NCBI GenBank assembly: GCA_959018755.1
Contig: CAUEMA010000010.1
Location: 1 to 64,000, forward strand
Direction: 5' to 3'
Origin: an uncultured Collinsella sp.
GTDB lineage: Bacteria > Actinomycetota > Coriobacteriia > Coriobacteriales > Coriobacteriaceae
DNA: 64,000 bases
The translations under genes were made by a program, and so were the position numbers. Under the pieces are notes generated by a model that was given only the letters and a program-made list of their open reading frames with translations, ran no database searches and was not told the origin of the DNA. Positions 48,421-60,155 of the stretch are shown in pieces (within the stretch, counting starts at the first letter, position 1; every line of letters starts with the position of its first letter).

Positions 48421-48762
48421 TTAGCGCTTCTCGGGGATGCGAGCAGCCTTGCCCACCTTGTCGCGGAGGTAGTACAGCTTGGCGCGACGGACGCGACCAT
48501 GACGAACGACCTCGAGCTTGGCGATCTTGGGGCTGTGAAGCGGGAAGGTGCGCTCAACACCGACACCGAAGGAAATCTTGCGGACGGTGAAGGTCTCGCG
48601 GGCACCGGCGCCGGCCATGCGGATGACGTCGCCCTGGAAGACCTGGATGCGCTCGCGGTCGCCTTCCTTAATGCGGTAGTGAACCTTGACGTTGTCGGCG
48701 ACGCGAACCTGAGGAATGTCCTCGCGGATCTGCTGACGCTCGATTGCGCGGATGTAATCCAT
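48421..48762 (-). CDS. rplS: 50S ribosomal protein L19
   Basis: A 113-residue large-subunit protein at the 30S-50S interface. It is recognised from [33 protein letters not shown] and [40 protein letters not shown]. The ATG of [11 protein letters not shown] follows AAGGAATTGCAC; a TTG two codons upstream lies inside the ribosome-binding region. Confidence 0.96.
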   Translation of the reverse strand: MDYIRAIERQQIREDIPQVRVADNVKVHYRIKEGDRERIQVFQGDVIRMAGAGARETFTVRKISFGVGVERTFPLHSPKIAKLEVVRHGRVRRAKLYYLRDKVGKAARIPEKR

Positions 48763-48831
48763 GTGCAATTCCTTACTCTTCTAGAGGTGCCGTACCACCT
48801 TGGCCGGCACGTAGTTGAACAAACGTATTCG

Positions 48832-48859
48832 AGTATACACGCCACGACCTTGGCTGCAA
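48832..48859 (-). promoter_or_regulatory. Promoter of rplS
   Basis: TTGCAG (48859-48854), 16-bp spacer, TATACT (48837-48832) on the minus strand. The leader contains a GTGCCG/CGGCAC hairpin (about 48787-48812) that could serve in L19 control (speculative). Confidence 0.75.
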
Positions 48860-48910
48860 GAACTATTTTGCCCGTGCGCAAAAAGACAAAAACACGCACT
48901 CTTTCTGCAC

Positions 48911-50983
48911 TTATGCGCCGTCCGCAGCATCAGTCGTCGGCGTCGTCACGGTCGTTCCGGGCGCGATATAGCCGTATTCGAGCAGCACCGAAAGCGCATG
49001 CTGCTTCCAGGTGGCAAGCTCGTCGTCATTATAGTTGTCATGGACCCATTGACTCATCGCATCTTCGGCGTCTTGGGGCACCAGGTCCTGGCTGTCCGCC
49101 ATCAGGTACAGGATGCCCAAGATGTCGAAGTCCTGCTTGGTCATCTCTTCCTTGTTTGATGCGCTGATGAGGCCGTGATCGATGCCGTAGCGGCAGATAT
49201 CGGTCAAAACGGTAACGAGGCCTGTAGGAATCGGCGAGGCATCCTTCGCGGCAGCGGGCGCGGTGTCGTCAGTCAATGCAGCGGCATCGTCGCTCGCCGG
49301 AGCAGACTCGGCCGCGTTCGCATCGGAAGCGGCCTGCTCTCCCTGGGCAGGAGCCGTGCTATCCGTCGTTGTCGAAGAATCCCCTGCGGATGCGGCAGCC
49401 GTAACGCTCGCCGGTGTCTCCACGACGGTCGTCATCGGGTCAACGGGCGCGGGGTCGGCGACAACTTCGGCCCAATCGGAATAAACGCCGTCAATAAAGG
49501 CGCGAACATGGAAGGTGCCCGGTTGCGAGATGGTCATCGTGCCGTCTGCCGCGACCGAAATGCCCTTGCTCTCGAGCTCCTGGGCCTCCCAGCTGCAGAC
49601 TCTATCGACTTCCTTGCCCGTCGTGTCATAGACCGTAGCCGTCAGGCCTTCGATGCCGTTGAGATTTTCCTCGACGCCGACGACGGTCCGTGCCGAGCCC
49701 TCGAGTTTGATGCTGCCGTTAAACGGCTCGGGCGCCACGTCACTTACCTTATATTTATAGGCCGCGGCGTCGATCTCGTCATTGGTCGAGACATGCCCAT
49801 TCACGTCCACATAGGTGTCCTCGGGGATAAAGTACTTTACGTAGGCGGTGCCGGCCTTTTTACCCACCACGACCTGCTCGTGGGTGACAGGGTCGGTCTG
49901 GATCTCGATTACGTCGGACTTGCATTCCTTGCCCTTTTTATCGACCACGCGCCAGTCGCCCGACGACTTCACAAAGCCGTAGTAATCAACATCGTCCTCG
50001 TCCCTTGCACGCACGCGATAGGAAGAGATGGGGTCTTCGTCTCCAACCGTAAGCCTTCGGGTCTTATCGGTCTGCAGCGACACGAGAATCTTGGAGATGG
50101 GCTTAACGGGCTGCGGCGTGCCCAACTGCGTATCGACCGTCACCGACTCAAACGACAGATTGGAACCCGTAATGGACATGGGATAGGTCGCGGCCATGTC
50201 ATTGAGCACGTTGCACGTGCGCGGGGCGCCGCCGTTGCGCGAGGGCACCTCGCGATCGGCCAGGACCGAATTCCAATCGATGGCGCGCACCATGTGGTTG
50301 TTGGTGCGATACGACCAGCTCGTCACGTTTCCGGCGGTGGTATCGTACCCGTCGTCGCCACGATGGGCGATTGAGCGCAGGAACAGGTTCTGCACGGCAT
50401 CGGTCGACTGATCGCCAAAGGTGGTGTAGAACGAGCGCTGGTCATAACCGGCGGTATGGAACTCCTGCACGGCGGCGTTGTCGTCGTAGCACTCGCCGTT
50501 CATGTTAAAGATGATCACGTCGAACGTCACGCCCACCGGCTGGTCATAGTCCTCAGACAGCGTCGTGGTAGAACTCGTTTGCTTGCTATTGACCTGCGTG
50601 TGCGCCGGGATCGTCATATTGACGGTGACCGACTGATTGTCCGTTGTGGTGATCGACTGTTCCTCGGTCTTGCTCGCCTCCCACAACTGGGACATCGTGG
50701 TTTCGGCCGAAAACGACGTCTCGATCTCCTCGCTCGCTGTTGCGGGCACGCCCAGCGACTCCTTGAGGCTCACCGATGCGCCCCACGAGCCACCTTTGGA
50801 ATACGATACGGATTCAGAAGTGCTCGTGCCGACCGTCTCCTCGGTACCGCGGGCGAGCGTGATGCTCCGCGAGGCGTCCTCATAGCCGACGTTAAGAGCC
50901 GAGGTAACGAGCTCCTGCTCAGTCTTAGAATCGACAAAGGAATAGCCCGGCGCGTCCTCGGGCGCACAGTTAAGCTTGTTCAC
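48911..50983 (-). CDS. Aerolysin-type (ETX/MTX2-like) protein, second part
   Basis: A 690-residue ORF, apparently extracellular but with no signal peptide of its own. Residues 45-160 are a Ser/Thr-rich alternating beta pattern (VGTSTSESVSYS, WGASVSLKESLGVPATASEE, QSVTVNMTIPAHTQVNSKQT) then DQPVGVTFDVII, which resembles the pore-forming module of the aerolysin/ETX_MTX2 family. Two Ig-like regions follow (about 295-395 and 423-512), then an Ala/Ser/Thr/Asp-rich linker (about 520-582) and a helical end domain (585-675). It begins with GTG overlapping the stop of the upstream ORF (GTGA), and no ribosome-binding site precedes it. It may be the second half of a frameshifted gene. The family call is by pattern only. 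Confidence 0.55.
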   Translation of the reverse strand: MNKLNCAPEDAPGYSFVDSKTEQELVTSALNVGYEDASRSITLARGTEETVGTSTSESVSYSKGGSWGASVSLKESLGVPATASEEIETSFSAETTMSQLWEASKTEEQSITTTDNQSVTVNMTIPAHTQVNSKQTSSTTTLSEDYDQPVGVTFDVIIFNMNGECYDDNAAVQEFHTAGYDQRSFYTTFGDQSTDAVQNLFLRSIAHRGDDGYDTTAGNVTSWSYRTNNHMVRAIDWNSVLADREVPSRNGGAPRTCNVLNDMAATYPMSITGSNLSFESVTVDTQLGTPQPVKPISKILVSLQTDKTRRLTVGDEDPISSYRVRARDEDDVDYYGFVKSSGDWRVVDKKGKECKSDVIEIQTDPVTHEQVVVGKKAGTAYVKYFIPEDTYVDVNGHVSTNDEIDAAAYKYKVSDVAPEPFNGSIKLEGSARTVVGVEENLNGIEGLTATVYDTTGKEVDRVCSWEAQELESKGISVAADGTMTISQPGTFHVRAFIDGVYSDWAEVVADPAPVDPMTTVVETPASVTAAASAGDSSTTTDSTAPAQGEQAASDANAAESAPASDDAAALTDDTAPAAAKDASPIPTGLVTVLTDICRYGIDHGLISASNKEEMTKQDFDILGILYLMADSQDLVPQDAEDAMSQWVHDNYNDDELATWKQHALSVLLEYGYIAPGTTVTTPTTDAADGA

Positions 50984-51720
50984 GCTTTGAGCTGCTGAAC
51001 TCTAAAGTTATAGAACGCGATGCCAAAGCCATTGAAATCGTACTGGTAGGTGCCGCCGAGCTTGTCCACACACGCGATGGTGGCATAAATGACGTCCTGC
51101 TCAGTCGTGTCTTTCGACAGTCCGTCGAGCGGCACGTATTTACGGAAATCGGAGCCCTCCAGCTTGTGACCGATACAGCCGGCGATATCGTCGGTCAAGC
51201 GCTCGTAGACCGCATTGAGGCTTTTTGCAGATGTCAGACCACTCTGCTTCGATTTGTCGGCACCATCGGAATGCTCACCGTTGCCGCCCGAAAGCGCATC
51301 ATACAGATAGATATAGTGACCCTTACCGAAGTCCTTCTCAAAGCCCTTGCCGGCGTGGTCCCAGTACAAAAAGTCCCCGGAGTCGTCGCCTCCACCATAG
51401 CCAAGGATGTTATAGGCTAGCGATGCCCAGTTGGGCAGCACCTTTTTGACGGCGGCCGTGTAGAACGAGACGTTGTCGTACATCGAGGTACGGCCCTCGA
51501 GCTTGCCGTCATCGATATCTACAAACGTGCAGTCGCGATCGTTGACCGTAATGGTGAGCGGGTTGACCACGTCGCCATAGAGCTCGTCGCGCGAATCATC
51601 CTGAAGGGCAAAACCGGCTGTCGGCATCCCGCAAAGCGCTGTGACCGCAACGACCACCCAGCACAGGGTCATCTGTGCTCCCCGACGCGCTCGTTGCAAA
51701 TACCTGGTGAGGTTTTTCAT
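50980..51720 (-). CDS. Secreted protein, first part of the aerolysin-like pair
   Basis: A 246-residue protein. The ATG of MKNLTRYLQRARRG follows GGGAGGACTGCG, which excludes an 8-codon extension. A Sec signal peptide is clear: RYLQRARRG basic part, hydrophobic MTLCWVVVAVTALCGMPTAG, cleavage probably near GFA-LQDD (about residues 38-40). The mature part is polar with YDNVSFYTAAVKKVLPNWASLAYNILGYGGG and a Gly/Asp/Lys-rich loop (GGNGEHSDGADKSKQSG). I do not recognise a domain. Its stop overlaps the next start, and reading would continue in the -1 frame. It could be the targeting and N-terminal part of one large secreted protein. Confidence 0.65.
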   Translation of the reverse strand: MKNLTRYLQRARRGAQMTLCWVVVAVTALCGMPTAGFALQDDSRDELYGDVVNPLTITVNDRDCTFVDIDDGKLEGRTSMYDNVSFYTAAVKKVLPNWASLAYNILGYGGGDDSGDFLYWDHAGKGFEKDFGKGHYIYLYDALSGGNGEHSDGADKSKQSGLTSAKSLNAVYERLTDDIAGCIGHKLEGSDFRKYVPLDGLSKDTTEQDVIYATIACVDKLGGTYQYDFNGFGIAFYNFRVQQLKA

Positions 51721-51760
51721 CGCAGTCCTCCCGTCAGTTGACAATGTATTGAATCAACGT

Positions 51761-51795
51761 AAAACGCCGCCGCGTCCACAGGGGCCGCGACGGCG
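51761..51795 (-). terminator. Terminator of ppdK
   Basis: CGCCGCCGC (51765-51773) and GCGACGGCG (51787-51795) pair over 9 bp with one non-Watson-Crick position, followed by TTTTACG on the minus strand. It separates ppdK from the secreted-protein gene, which then needs its own promoter or read-through. Confidence 0.7.
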
Positions 51796-51835
51796 CGAAG
51801 GGAGGCGAAAAAGGCGCAAATGGAACGCGACTCGG

Positions 51836-54586
<2,751 letters not shown>

Positions 54587-54708
54587 GATACTTCCCCTTC
54601 CACGCGCTCTCGCGCGCGACCGCGGTGACGAATCGACCCGCCGGATGCGGGCCGTGAGGGAACTATACGGCGGGATTTGAACGGGCTTGAGCAGAGGATA
54701 CGCGGTTT

Positions 54709-54823
54709 GGTAAACGTGCTAAAACTAGCGGTAAACGGTAGGTAAAGGTGGTTACCTTATGAAGATACCACTACAGTGTAATTGCAGGTCAGAAGCGGTA
54801 GAAACTGCTAAAACGCTTTAGCA
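54709..54823. promoter_or_regulatory. Repeat cluster upstream of ppdK
   Basis: GGTAAACG occurs at 54709-54716 and 54730-54737, and a related GGTAAAGG at 54741-54748, the last inside GGTAA-N6-TTACC (54741-54756). A palindrome TGCTAAAACGCTTTAGCA spans 54806-54823 (7-bp arms). On the minus strand, TATAGT (54663-54668 complement, about 75 bases before the ATG) could be a -10. The region 54587-54851 holds no gene. Together these look like binding sites for one or more regulators of ppdK. Confidence 0.4.
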
Positions 54824-54851
54824 AATAGCTGTAACGAAAGTCCCGAATTAG

Positions 54852-55715
54852 CTACTCTCGTTGAGCACGGCGGGCTCTTGCCTCTTGAATCTCCTCGAGG
54901 TGAGCGATGATTTCGGAAGCACTCTCCTCGATCGCCTTGCCGTCGGTGCGCACCACAAAGCAACCCAGACGTTTCATGAGGGCACGAGCCTCCTCGAGCT
55001 CGCCGCGCACGCTCTCGGGCTCGGCATAGGAACCGGCGACGGCGCGGGCATAGTCGTCGCCCAGGCGGCTATCGCGAATCTCGGAAATCACATCGACGGT
55101 CGAAATCAGACCGAACAACCGCAACGGATCGACCTCGTAAATCGACTTGGGCGGCTCCATACCGTGCGCCAACGGAACGTTGGCGACCTTGTAGCCCTGA
55201 TAGGCCAAATACATCGACAGCGGCGTCTTGGACGTGCGGGATACACCCAGCAGCACGATATCGGCATCCGACAGATCATCGCAGCCGCGCCCGTCATCGT
55301 GCTCAACGAAATACTCCATAGCCTCGATACGATGGAAATAGCGATCGTCGGTCTTGTGAATCACACCCGCAACGCCCTTGGGAGGCACACCGATGAGCGA
55401 CGACAGCACGGCAAGCGTCGGGCCGATCAGGTCGACCGAGCGAATGTGCAGCATGCCCAAGTAGTCGAGCACGCGAGCACGAAGCGCCGGATCGACGATG
55501 GTATGGAACACGGCGATATCGCGATGGTCGGCATCGACTCGCGGGCCCACAAACGACTTGACCTGCTCCACCGAGGTCACCTTAGACAGACGTAAAACAC
55601 GAAAAGCCCCTTCATCAAATTGCCCGGAGGCCGCAAGCACCACCTCACAAGCGGTATCACCGAGCGAGTCGGAGATAACGATAACGGTGGGACGAGCGGT
55701 GACCGGGCAATCCAT
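54852..55715 (-). CDS. ppsR: Pyruvate phosphate dikinase regulatory protein
   Basis: A 287-residue DUF299-family bifunctional kinase/phosphorylase that inactivates PPDK by ADP-dependent phosphorylation of its active-site threonine and reactivates it by phosphorolysis. The start is RPTVIVISDSLGDTACEVV, and the P-loop-like LGVSRTSKTPLSMYLAYQGYKVANVPL is diagnostic. The target enzyme is encoded immediately downstream, which supports PPDK over PEP synthase as its substrate. Confidence 0.93.
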   Translation of the reverse strand: MDCPVTARPTVIVISDSLGDTACEVVLAASGQFDEGAFRVLRLSKVTSVEQVKSFVGPRVDADHRDIAVFHTIVDPALRARVLDYLGMLHIRSVDLIGPTLAVLSSLIGVPPKGVAGVIHKTDDRYFHRIEAMEYFVEHDDGRGCDDLSDADIVLLGVSRTSKTPLSMYLAYQGYKVANVPLAHGMEPPKSIYEVDPLRLFGLISTVDVISEIRDSRLGDDYARAVAGSYAEPESVRGELEEARALMKRLGCFVVRTDGKAIEESASEIIAHLEEIQEARARRAQRE

Positions 55716-55749
55716 GCGGGGCTCCTTTTGCGCTTATGCGCAGGCTAGC

Positions 55750-57846
55750 TTACTTTTTGCGGGCAAGCTCACCAATGTTGGCGATGCCGGAGAAAACGGC
55801 CTCGAAGCGGTTGAGCAGCTTAAGGCGATTATCGCGGAGCTGCTCGTCCTTGTCCATGACCATAACCTCGTCGAAGAAGCGGTCGATGGGCGCGCGCAGG
55901 GCGGCGAGCGCGGCAAACGCGGCAGGATAATCCTCGGCGGCGAGAGCTGCGTCGACGGCGGTCTGAGCGGCCTCGGAGGCGTCGGCAAGCGCAAGCTCGA
56001 CCTCGCCCATCAGGGCGCGATCGTACTCCGCGCCCAGCTCGGGCTTGGAGATGTGCGCGGCGCGGGCATAGGCAGTAGCCAGGTTGTCGAAGGTCTCGGC
56101 GTCGTTCTTGCGGGCCTCGTCGAGGGCGGCACAGCGGGCGAAGAAGACCGACGGGGCAATGATATGCACCGCGGAAACGGCGGCAACGGTGTCGGCCGGG
56201 ATCTTCTCGTCGCGGGCCATGCTCACCAGACGGCCGTGGAAGAAGTCACGAACCTGCTGTGCGACCTCGGCAGCGTCAAACTCAATGCCCTGCTCGCTAT
56301 AGAGCTCGAGCGCAAAGTCGATGAGCGACGTGGGGTCGATCGGCAGACGGTCGCGCAGGATGTTGATGATGCCGATGGCGGCACGACGCAGCGCATACGG
56401 GTCGGAAGAGCCGGTCGGGGGCTCGCCGATGGCAAAGATACCGGCGATGGTATCGAGCTTGTCGGCGCAGGCCACGATGCAGCCAGCGGTGCCCTCGGGC
56501 AGCTCGTCGCCAGCAAAGCGGGGACGATAGTGATCGCGAATAGCGTGAGCGACCTCTTCGTTCTCCCCCATCGCGATGGCGTAGTAACCGCCCATCACAC
56601 CCTGCTGGCTCGTGAACTCGACGACAGCGTTGGACACCAGGTCGGCCTTGCACAAGTGCGCGGCGCGGCCGGCATCGGCGGCCAAGTGGGCACCCAGGTG
56701 AGCCTCGCGGGCAATAGCGAGCGCGAGCTGCTCAATACGCTCGGACTTGGCGAGCACGCTGCCGAGCTTCTCCTGGAAGGCAACCTTGGCCAGACGCTCG
56801 CGGAACTCGTCGAGGGAGATCTTCAGATCCTCCTCGTAGAAGAACTTGGCGTCATCCAGGCGGGCGCGCACAACGCGCTCGTTGCCGTCGATCACGCGCT
56901 CGGCGTTCTCGGGCTTGCTGTTGGAGACGATCACGAACTCACGCGTCAGCTTGCCCTCACCGTCATAGATCGGGAAGTAGCGCTGGTTGGTGAGCATAGA
57001 CTCGCAGATGATCTCGTGCGGGACCTTGAGGAATTCCTCATCGAAGGTACCGACGAGCACCGTCGGCCACTCGCAGAGGTTGATGACCTCCTCGAAGACC
57101 TTCTTGGGCGTATCGACGTGGCAGCCGGGGCGCACAGCCTCGACCTCAGCGATACCGGCAAGGATGGCCTCACGACGGCGCTCGGCGGAGAGCACGCCGG
57201 CATCTTCGAGCACCTGCTCGTAAACAGCGGGGCTGGCGACCACATGGTCACCGGGGCCCAGAACGCGATGTCCGCGCGTGGTGTTGCCACTCGTCACGTC
57301 GGCAAACGACACGGGCACGACGTCCTCGCCCAGAAGGCAGCAGATCCAACGGACCGGACGCACGAACGTGGCGTGCTCGTGGCCCCAGCGCTGAGAGCGG
57401 TAGTTGGGCCACTGCAGGCCGGCGATGGTCTTCTCGCACAGGGCCGTCAGAATCGGGGTGGCCGGGGCGGAAGGGATGTTCTTCTCGGCAAAGACGTACT
57501 CACGGCCGTCGGTGTCCTCGCGACGGACCAGATCCTCGGCAGCCACACCGCACTTGCGGGCGAAGCCCTGGGCGGCCTTGGTGGCGTTACCGTCGGCATC
57601 GAAGGCGATGTTGGCCGCGGGGCCGCGCTTGACCTCGTAAACCTCGTCGGTCGCGGTGGCGACGTCGGCAACGAGCGCAGCCAGGCGGCGCGGGCTCGAG
57701 ATCACGCGGACCTCGCCGTGGGCCAGACCGGCCTCGTCGAGACCCTTGGCGATCATGGTGCCAAGCTGCTTGACGGCATTGTTCAGCGGTGCAGAGGGCA
57801 TTTCCTCCGTACCGATCTCAAACAGGAAATCCTTAGCGTCTGCCAT
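55750..57846 (-). CDS. glyS: Glycyl-tRNA synthetase, beta subunit
   Basis: A 698-residue tRNA-binding subunit of the bacterial alpha2beta2 enzyme. The conserved start FLFEIGTEEMPSAPLNNAVKQL, and GKSFLFTC-type regions LARKCGVAAEDLVRRED and GGYYAIAMGENEEVAHAIRDHY are recognised. It is three bases after glyQ. Confidence 0.95.
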   Translation of the reverse strand: MADAKDFLFEIGTEEMPSAPLNNAVKQLGTMIAKGLDEAGLAHGEVRVISSPRRLAALVADVATATDEVYEVKRGPAANIAFDADGNATKAAQGFARKCGVAAEDLVRREDTDGREYVFAEKNIPSAPATPILTALCEKTIAGLQWPNYRSQRWGHEHATFVRPVRWICCLLGEDVVPVSFADVTSGNTTRGHRVLGPGDHVVASPAVYEQVLEDAGVLSAERRREAILAGIAEVEAVRPGCHVDTPKKVFEEVINLCEWPTVLVGTFDEEFLKVPHEIICESMLTNQRYFPIYDGEGKLTREFVIVSNSKPENAERVIDGNERVVRARLDDAKFFYEEDLKISLDEFRERLAKVAFQEKLGSVLAKSERIEQLALAIAREAHLGAHLAADAGRAAHLCKADLVSNAVVEFTSQQGVMGGYYAIAMGENEEVAHAIRDHYRPRFAGDELPEGTAGCIVACADKLDTIAGIFAIGEPPTGSSDPYALRRAAIGIINILRDRLPIDPTSLIDFALELYSEQGIEFDAAEVAQQVRDFFHGRLVSMARDEKIPADTVAAVSAVHIIAPSVFFARCAALDEARKNDAETFDNLATAYARAAHISKPELGAEYDRALMGEVELALADASEAAQTAVDAALAAEDYPAAFAALAALRAPIDRFFDEVMVMDKDEQLRDNRLKLLNRFEAVFSGIANIGELARKK

Positions 57847-57849
57847 GGC

Positions 57850-58761
57850 TTACGCCACCTCGCCTTCCTGATCGGCATTCTCGTTGATTCCGGCGACCTC
57901 GGCCATATAGGCCTCGCAGCACGCCTTGGCGACGGCGCGGACGCGCAGAATGTAGTTGGCGCGCTCGACTGCGGACAGCGCACCGCGGGCATCGAGCAGG
58001 TTGAAGGCGTGGCTGCACTTCATGACGCAGTCATATGCCGGCAGCGGCAGCTTGCGCTCCAGGCAGGAGTGGCACTCGGCCTCGTAGTCGTCAAACTTCT
58101 GACGCATCATCTCGACGTTGGCGACCTCAAAGTTGTAAGCGCTGAACTCGCGCTCGTTCTCCAGGAACACGTCGCCGTAGGTCATGGGCGTGCCGTCGGG
58201 CAGGTAGCTCCACACCAGGTCGTAGACCGAGTTGACGCCCTGGGCGTACATGGCGATACGCTCCAGGCCATAGGTGATCTCGACGGGCACGGGATCGACC
58301 TCGATGCCGCCCACCTGCTGGAAGTACGTAAACTGCGTGACCTCCATGCCGTTGAGCCAGACCTCCCAGCCAAGACCCCAGGCGCCGAGCGTCGGGCTCT
58401 CCCAGTCGTCCTCGACAAAGCGGACGTCATGGTCGTTGGGGTCCAGGCCAATGGCGGCCAGCGAACCCAGGTAGAGCTCCTGGGCGTTGACCGGCGAGGG
58501 CTTGATGAGCACCTGGAACTGATAGTAGTGCTGCATGCGGTTGGGATTCTCGCCGTAGCGGCCGTCGGCAGGACGGCGGCAGGGCTGAGCGTAGCAGGTG
58601 CGCCACTCGGAGGGACCGAGCGAGCGCAGCGTGGTCGCGGTATGGAAGGTACCGGCGCCGACCTCGGAGTCATAGGGCTGCATAATGACGCAGCCCTGCT
58701 CGCCCCAGTACTGCTGGAGGCGCAGGATGATGTCTTGGAAGGAAAGCGATGAAGCGTTCAT
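57850..58761 (-). CDS. glyQ: Glycyl-tRNA synthetase, alpha subunit
   Basis: A 303-residue class II catalytic subunit that charges tRNA-Gly. The sequence [48 protein letters not shown] is diagnostic. There is no room for a T-box leader; only 58 bases separate it from lepB, with a possible TATAGT -10 on the minus strand. Confidence 0.96.
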   Translation of the reverse strand: MNASSLSFQDIILRLQQYWGEQGCVIMQPYDSEVGAGTFHTATTLRSLGPSEWRTCYAQPCRRPADGRYGENPNRMQHYYQFQVLIKPSPVNAQELYLGSLAAIGLDPNDHDVRFVEDDWESPTLGAWGLGWEVWLNGMEVTQFTYFQQVGGIEVDPVPVEITYGLERIAMYAQGVNSVYDLVWSYLPDGTPMTYGDVFLENEREFSAYNFEVANVEMMRQKFDDYEAECHSCLERKLPLPAYDCVMKCSHAFNLLDARGALSAVERANYILRVRAVAKACCEAYMAEVAGINENADQEGEVA

Positions 58762-58820
58762 GCCTCTAATATCCCCTCGTCGAAACGATTACACGGTTAG
58801 GTACTGTACTATAGCGGTTT

Positions 58821-59384
58821 TTAATCGATAGCGCCGATGCGGTTGAGCGGCCAGTAGCGCACAAGCGCCACGGCGATCAAGTCAGAGCGATCGACGGGAC
58901 CAAAGTAGCGTGAGTCGGCAGAGTTTTCGCGGTTGTCGCCCATCACCCACACACACCCGTCGGGAACGGTGTAGGGATAGCTCACCTGAGCGCCGGGAGC
59001 CTGGACCGAAAGCGGCCAGCTCATGCCGGTCGTGTAGCCCTCGTCGAGCGCCTGGCCGTCAACGACCACCTTGCCGTCCTGAAGGTCGATCGTCTGGCCG
59101 GCCGTGGCAATAACACGCTTGACGAGAACATCGTGCTCGGAGGTGCCATCGGGGTTGTGGAACACCACGATATCGCCTTGGATGACGGGCTGGCCGAGCT
59201 CGAGGCTCACCTTTTGCGCCAAGATCTGGTCGCCGATCTCGATCGTGGACTCCATGGAGCCGGTGGGCACCACAAAGGGCTCGACCACAAACGAGCGAAT
59301 CAGGAAGGTGGCGATAAGTGCGATCGCGACGACCACAATCCACTCAAACGCACCCTTTAGCACGGAATGCAGCGATGGAACCAT
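58821..59384 (-). CDS. lepB: Signal peptidase I
   Basis: A 187-residue membrane protease that removes signal peptides from secreted proteins. One N-terminal helix (about 14-34) precedes the catalytic Ser in PTGSMESTIEIGDQIL, and the catalytic Lys is in EHDVLVKRVIATAGQTI. GDNRENSADSRYFGPV is the box E region. The ATG at 59384 follows GAGGAGTGAGA, which also contains the trmD stop. Confidence 0.94.
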   Translation of the reverse strand: MVPSLHSVLKGAFEWIVVVAIALIATFLIRSFVVEPFVVPTGSMESTIEIGDQILAQKVSLELGQPVIQGDIVVFHNPDGTSEHDVLVKRVIATAGQTIDLQDGKVVVDGQALDEGYTTGMSWPLSVQAPGAQVSYPYTVPDGCVWVMGDNRENSADSRYFGPVDRSDLIAVALVRYWPLNRIGAID

Positions 59385-59386
59385 TC

Positions 59387-60145
59387 TCACTCCTCGCTCT
59401 GCGAATACGATGCGTCCAGGATGTCCTGCGCGTATGCGCGCTCCTCGGGCGTGAGCCGCGCCGTCTCGATCAGATCGGGACGCCAGCGGCAGGTGCGCTC
59501 GATGGCGTTCTTGCGACGCCAGGCATCGACCTTGGCGTGATCGCCGCTCACAAGCACCGGCGGCACGCCCTCGCCGTTGAACTCGGCGGGACGGGTGTAC
59601 TGCGCGTACTCGAGCAGGCCACCGTCCTCGGCAGTCGAGAACGACTCATCGACGTTACTCATCTCGTCACCAAGGGCGCCGGGAATCAGACGTACGACGG
59701 CGTCGGCAACGACCATGGCGGGAAGCTCGCCGCCCGTAAGCACGTAGTCGCCAATCGACAGGCGCTCGTCGGCATACGCATACGCGCGCTCGTCGACGCC
59801 CTCGTAGCGGCTGCATACAAACAGCAGACGCTCGCTTTTGAGCAGGCGCTCGGCCACATGCTGCGTAAAGGGTTCGCCGCAGGGCGTAAAGAACACCACG
59901 GTGGGCTTGGGACCCTCGGAGCTAATAGCCTCGATGGCCTCGGCGATGGGCTCGACCTTCATGAGCATGCCCTGCCCGCCGCCGTACGGCTCGTCATCAA
60001 CGGTACGATGACGGTCGTGCGTCCAGTCACGCAGGTTGTAGGCCTTAAAATCAAAAAGGCCGGCCTTGCGGGCGCGGCCCAAGATCGATGTGGACATGAC
60101 GGGCTCAAACATCTCGGGAAAGACCGAAAGGGTCTCGATCAGCAT
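59387..60145 (-). CDS. trmD: tRNA (guanine-N1)-methyltransferase TrmD
   Basis: A 252-residue SPOUT methyltransferase that methylates G37. Trefoil-knot motifs are VCSRYEGVDERA and SIGDYVLTGGELPAM, and DDEPYGGGQGMLMKVEP is typical. It lies 10 bases after rimM and is followed by lepB in place of the usual rplS. Confidence 0.96.
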   Translation of the reverse strand: MLIETLSVFPEMFEPVMSTSILGRARKAGLFDFKAYNLRDWTHDRHRTVDDEPYGGGQGMLMKVEPIAEAIEAISSEGPKPTVVFFTPCGEPFTQHVAERLLKSERLLFVCSRYEGVDERAYAYADERLSIGDYVLTGGELPAMVVADAVVRLIPGALGDEMSNVDESFSTAEDGGLLEYAQYTRPAEFNGEGVPPVLVSGDHAKVDAWRRKNAIERTCRWRPDLIETARLTPEERAYAQDILDASYSQSEE

Positions 60146-60155
60146 GTTTTCCTCC

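Noticed and set aside
55498..58752. Open frame of over 1000 codons opposite glyS and glyQ
   Set aside because: It spans two real genes and their junction on the other strand. It is an artefact of codon bias.
58762..58820. T-box leader for glyQS
   Set aside because: The gap to lepB is only about 60 bases and no specifier loop or T-box sequence is visible.
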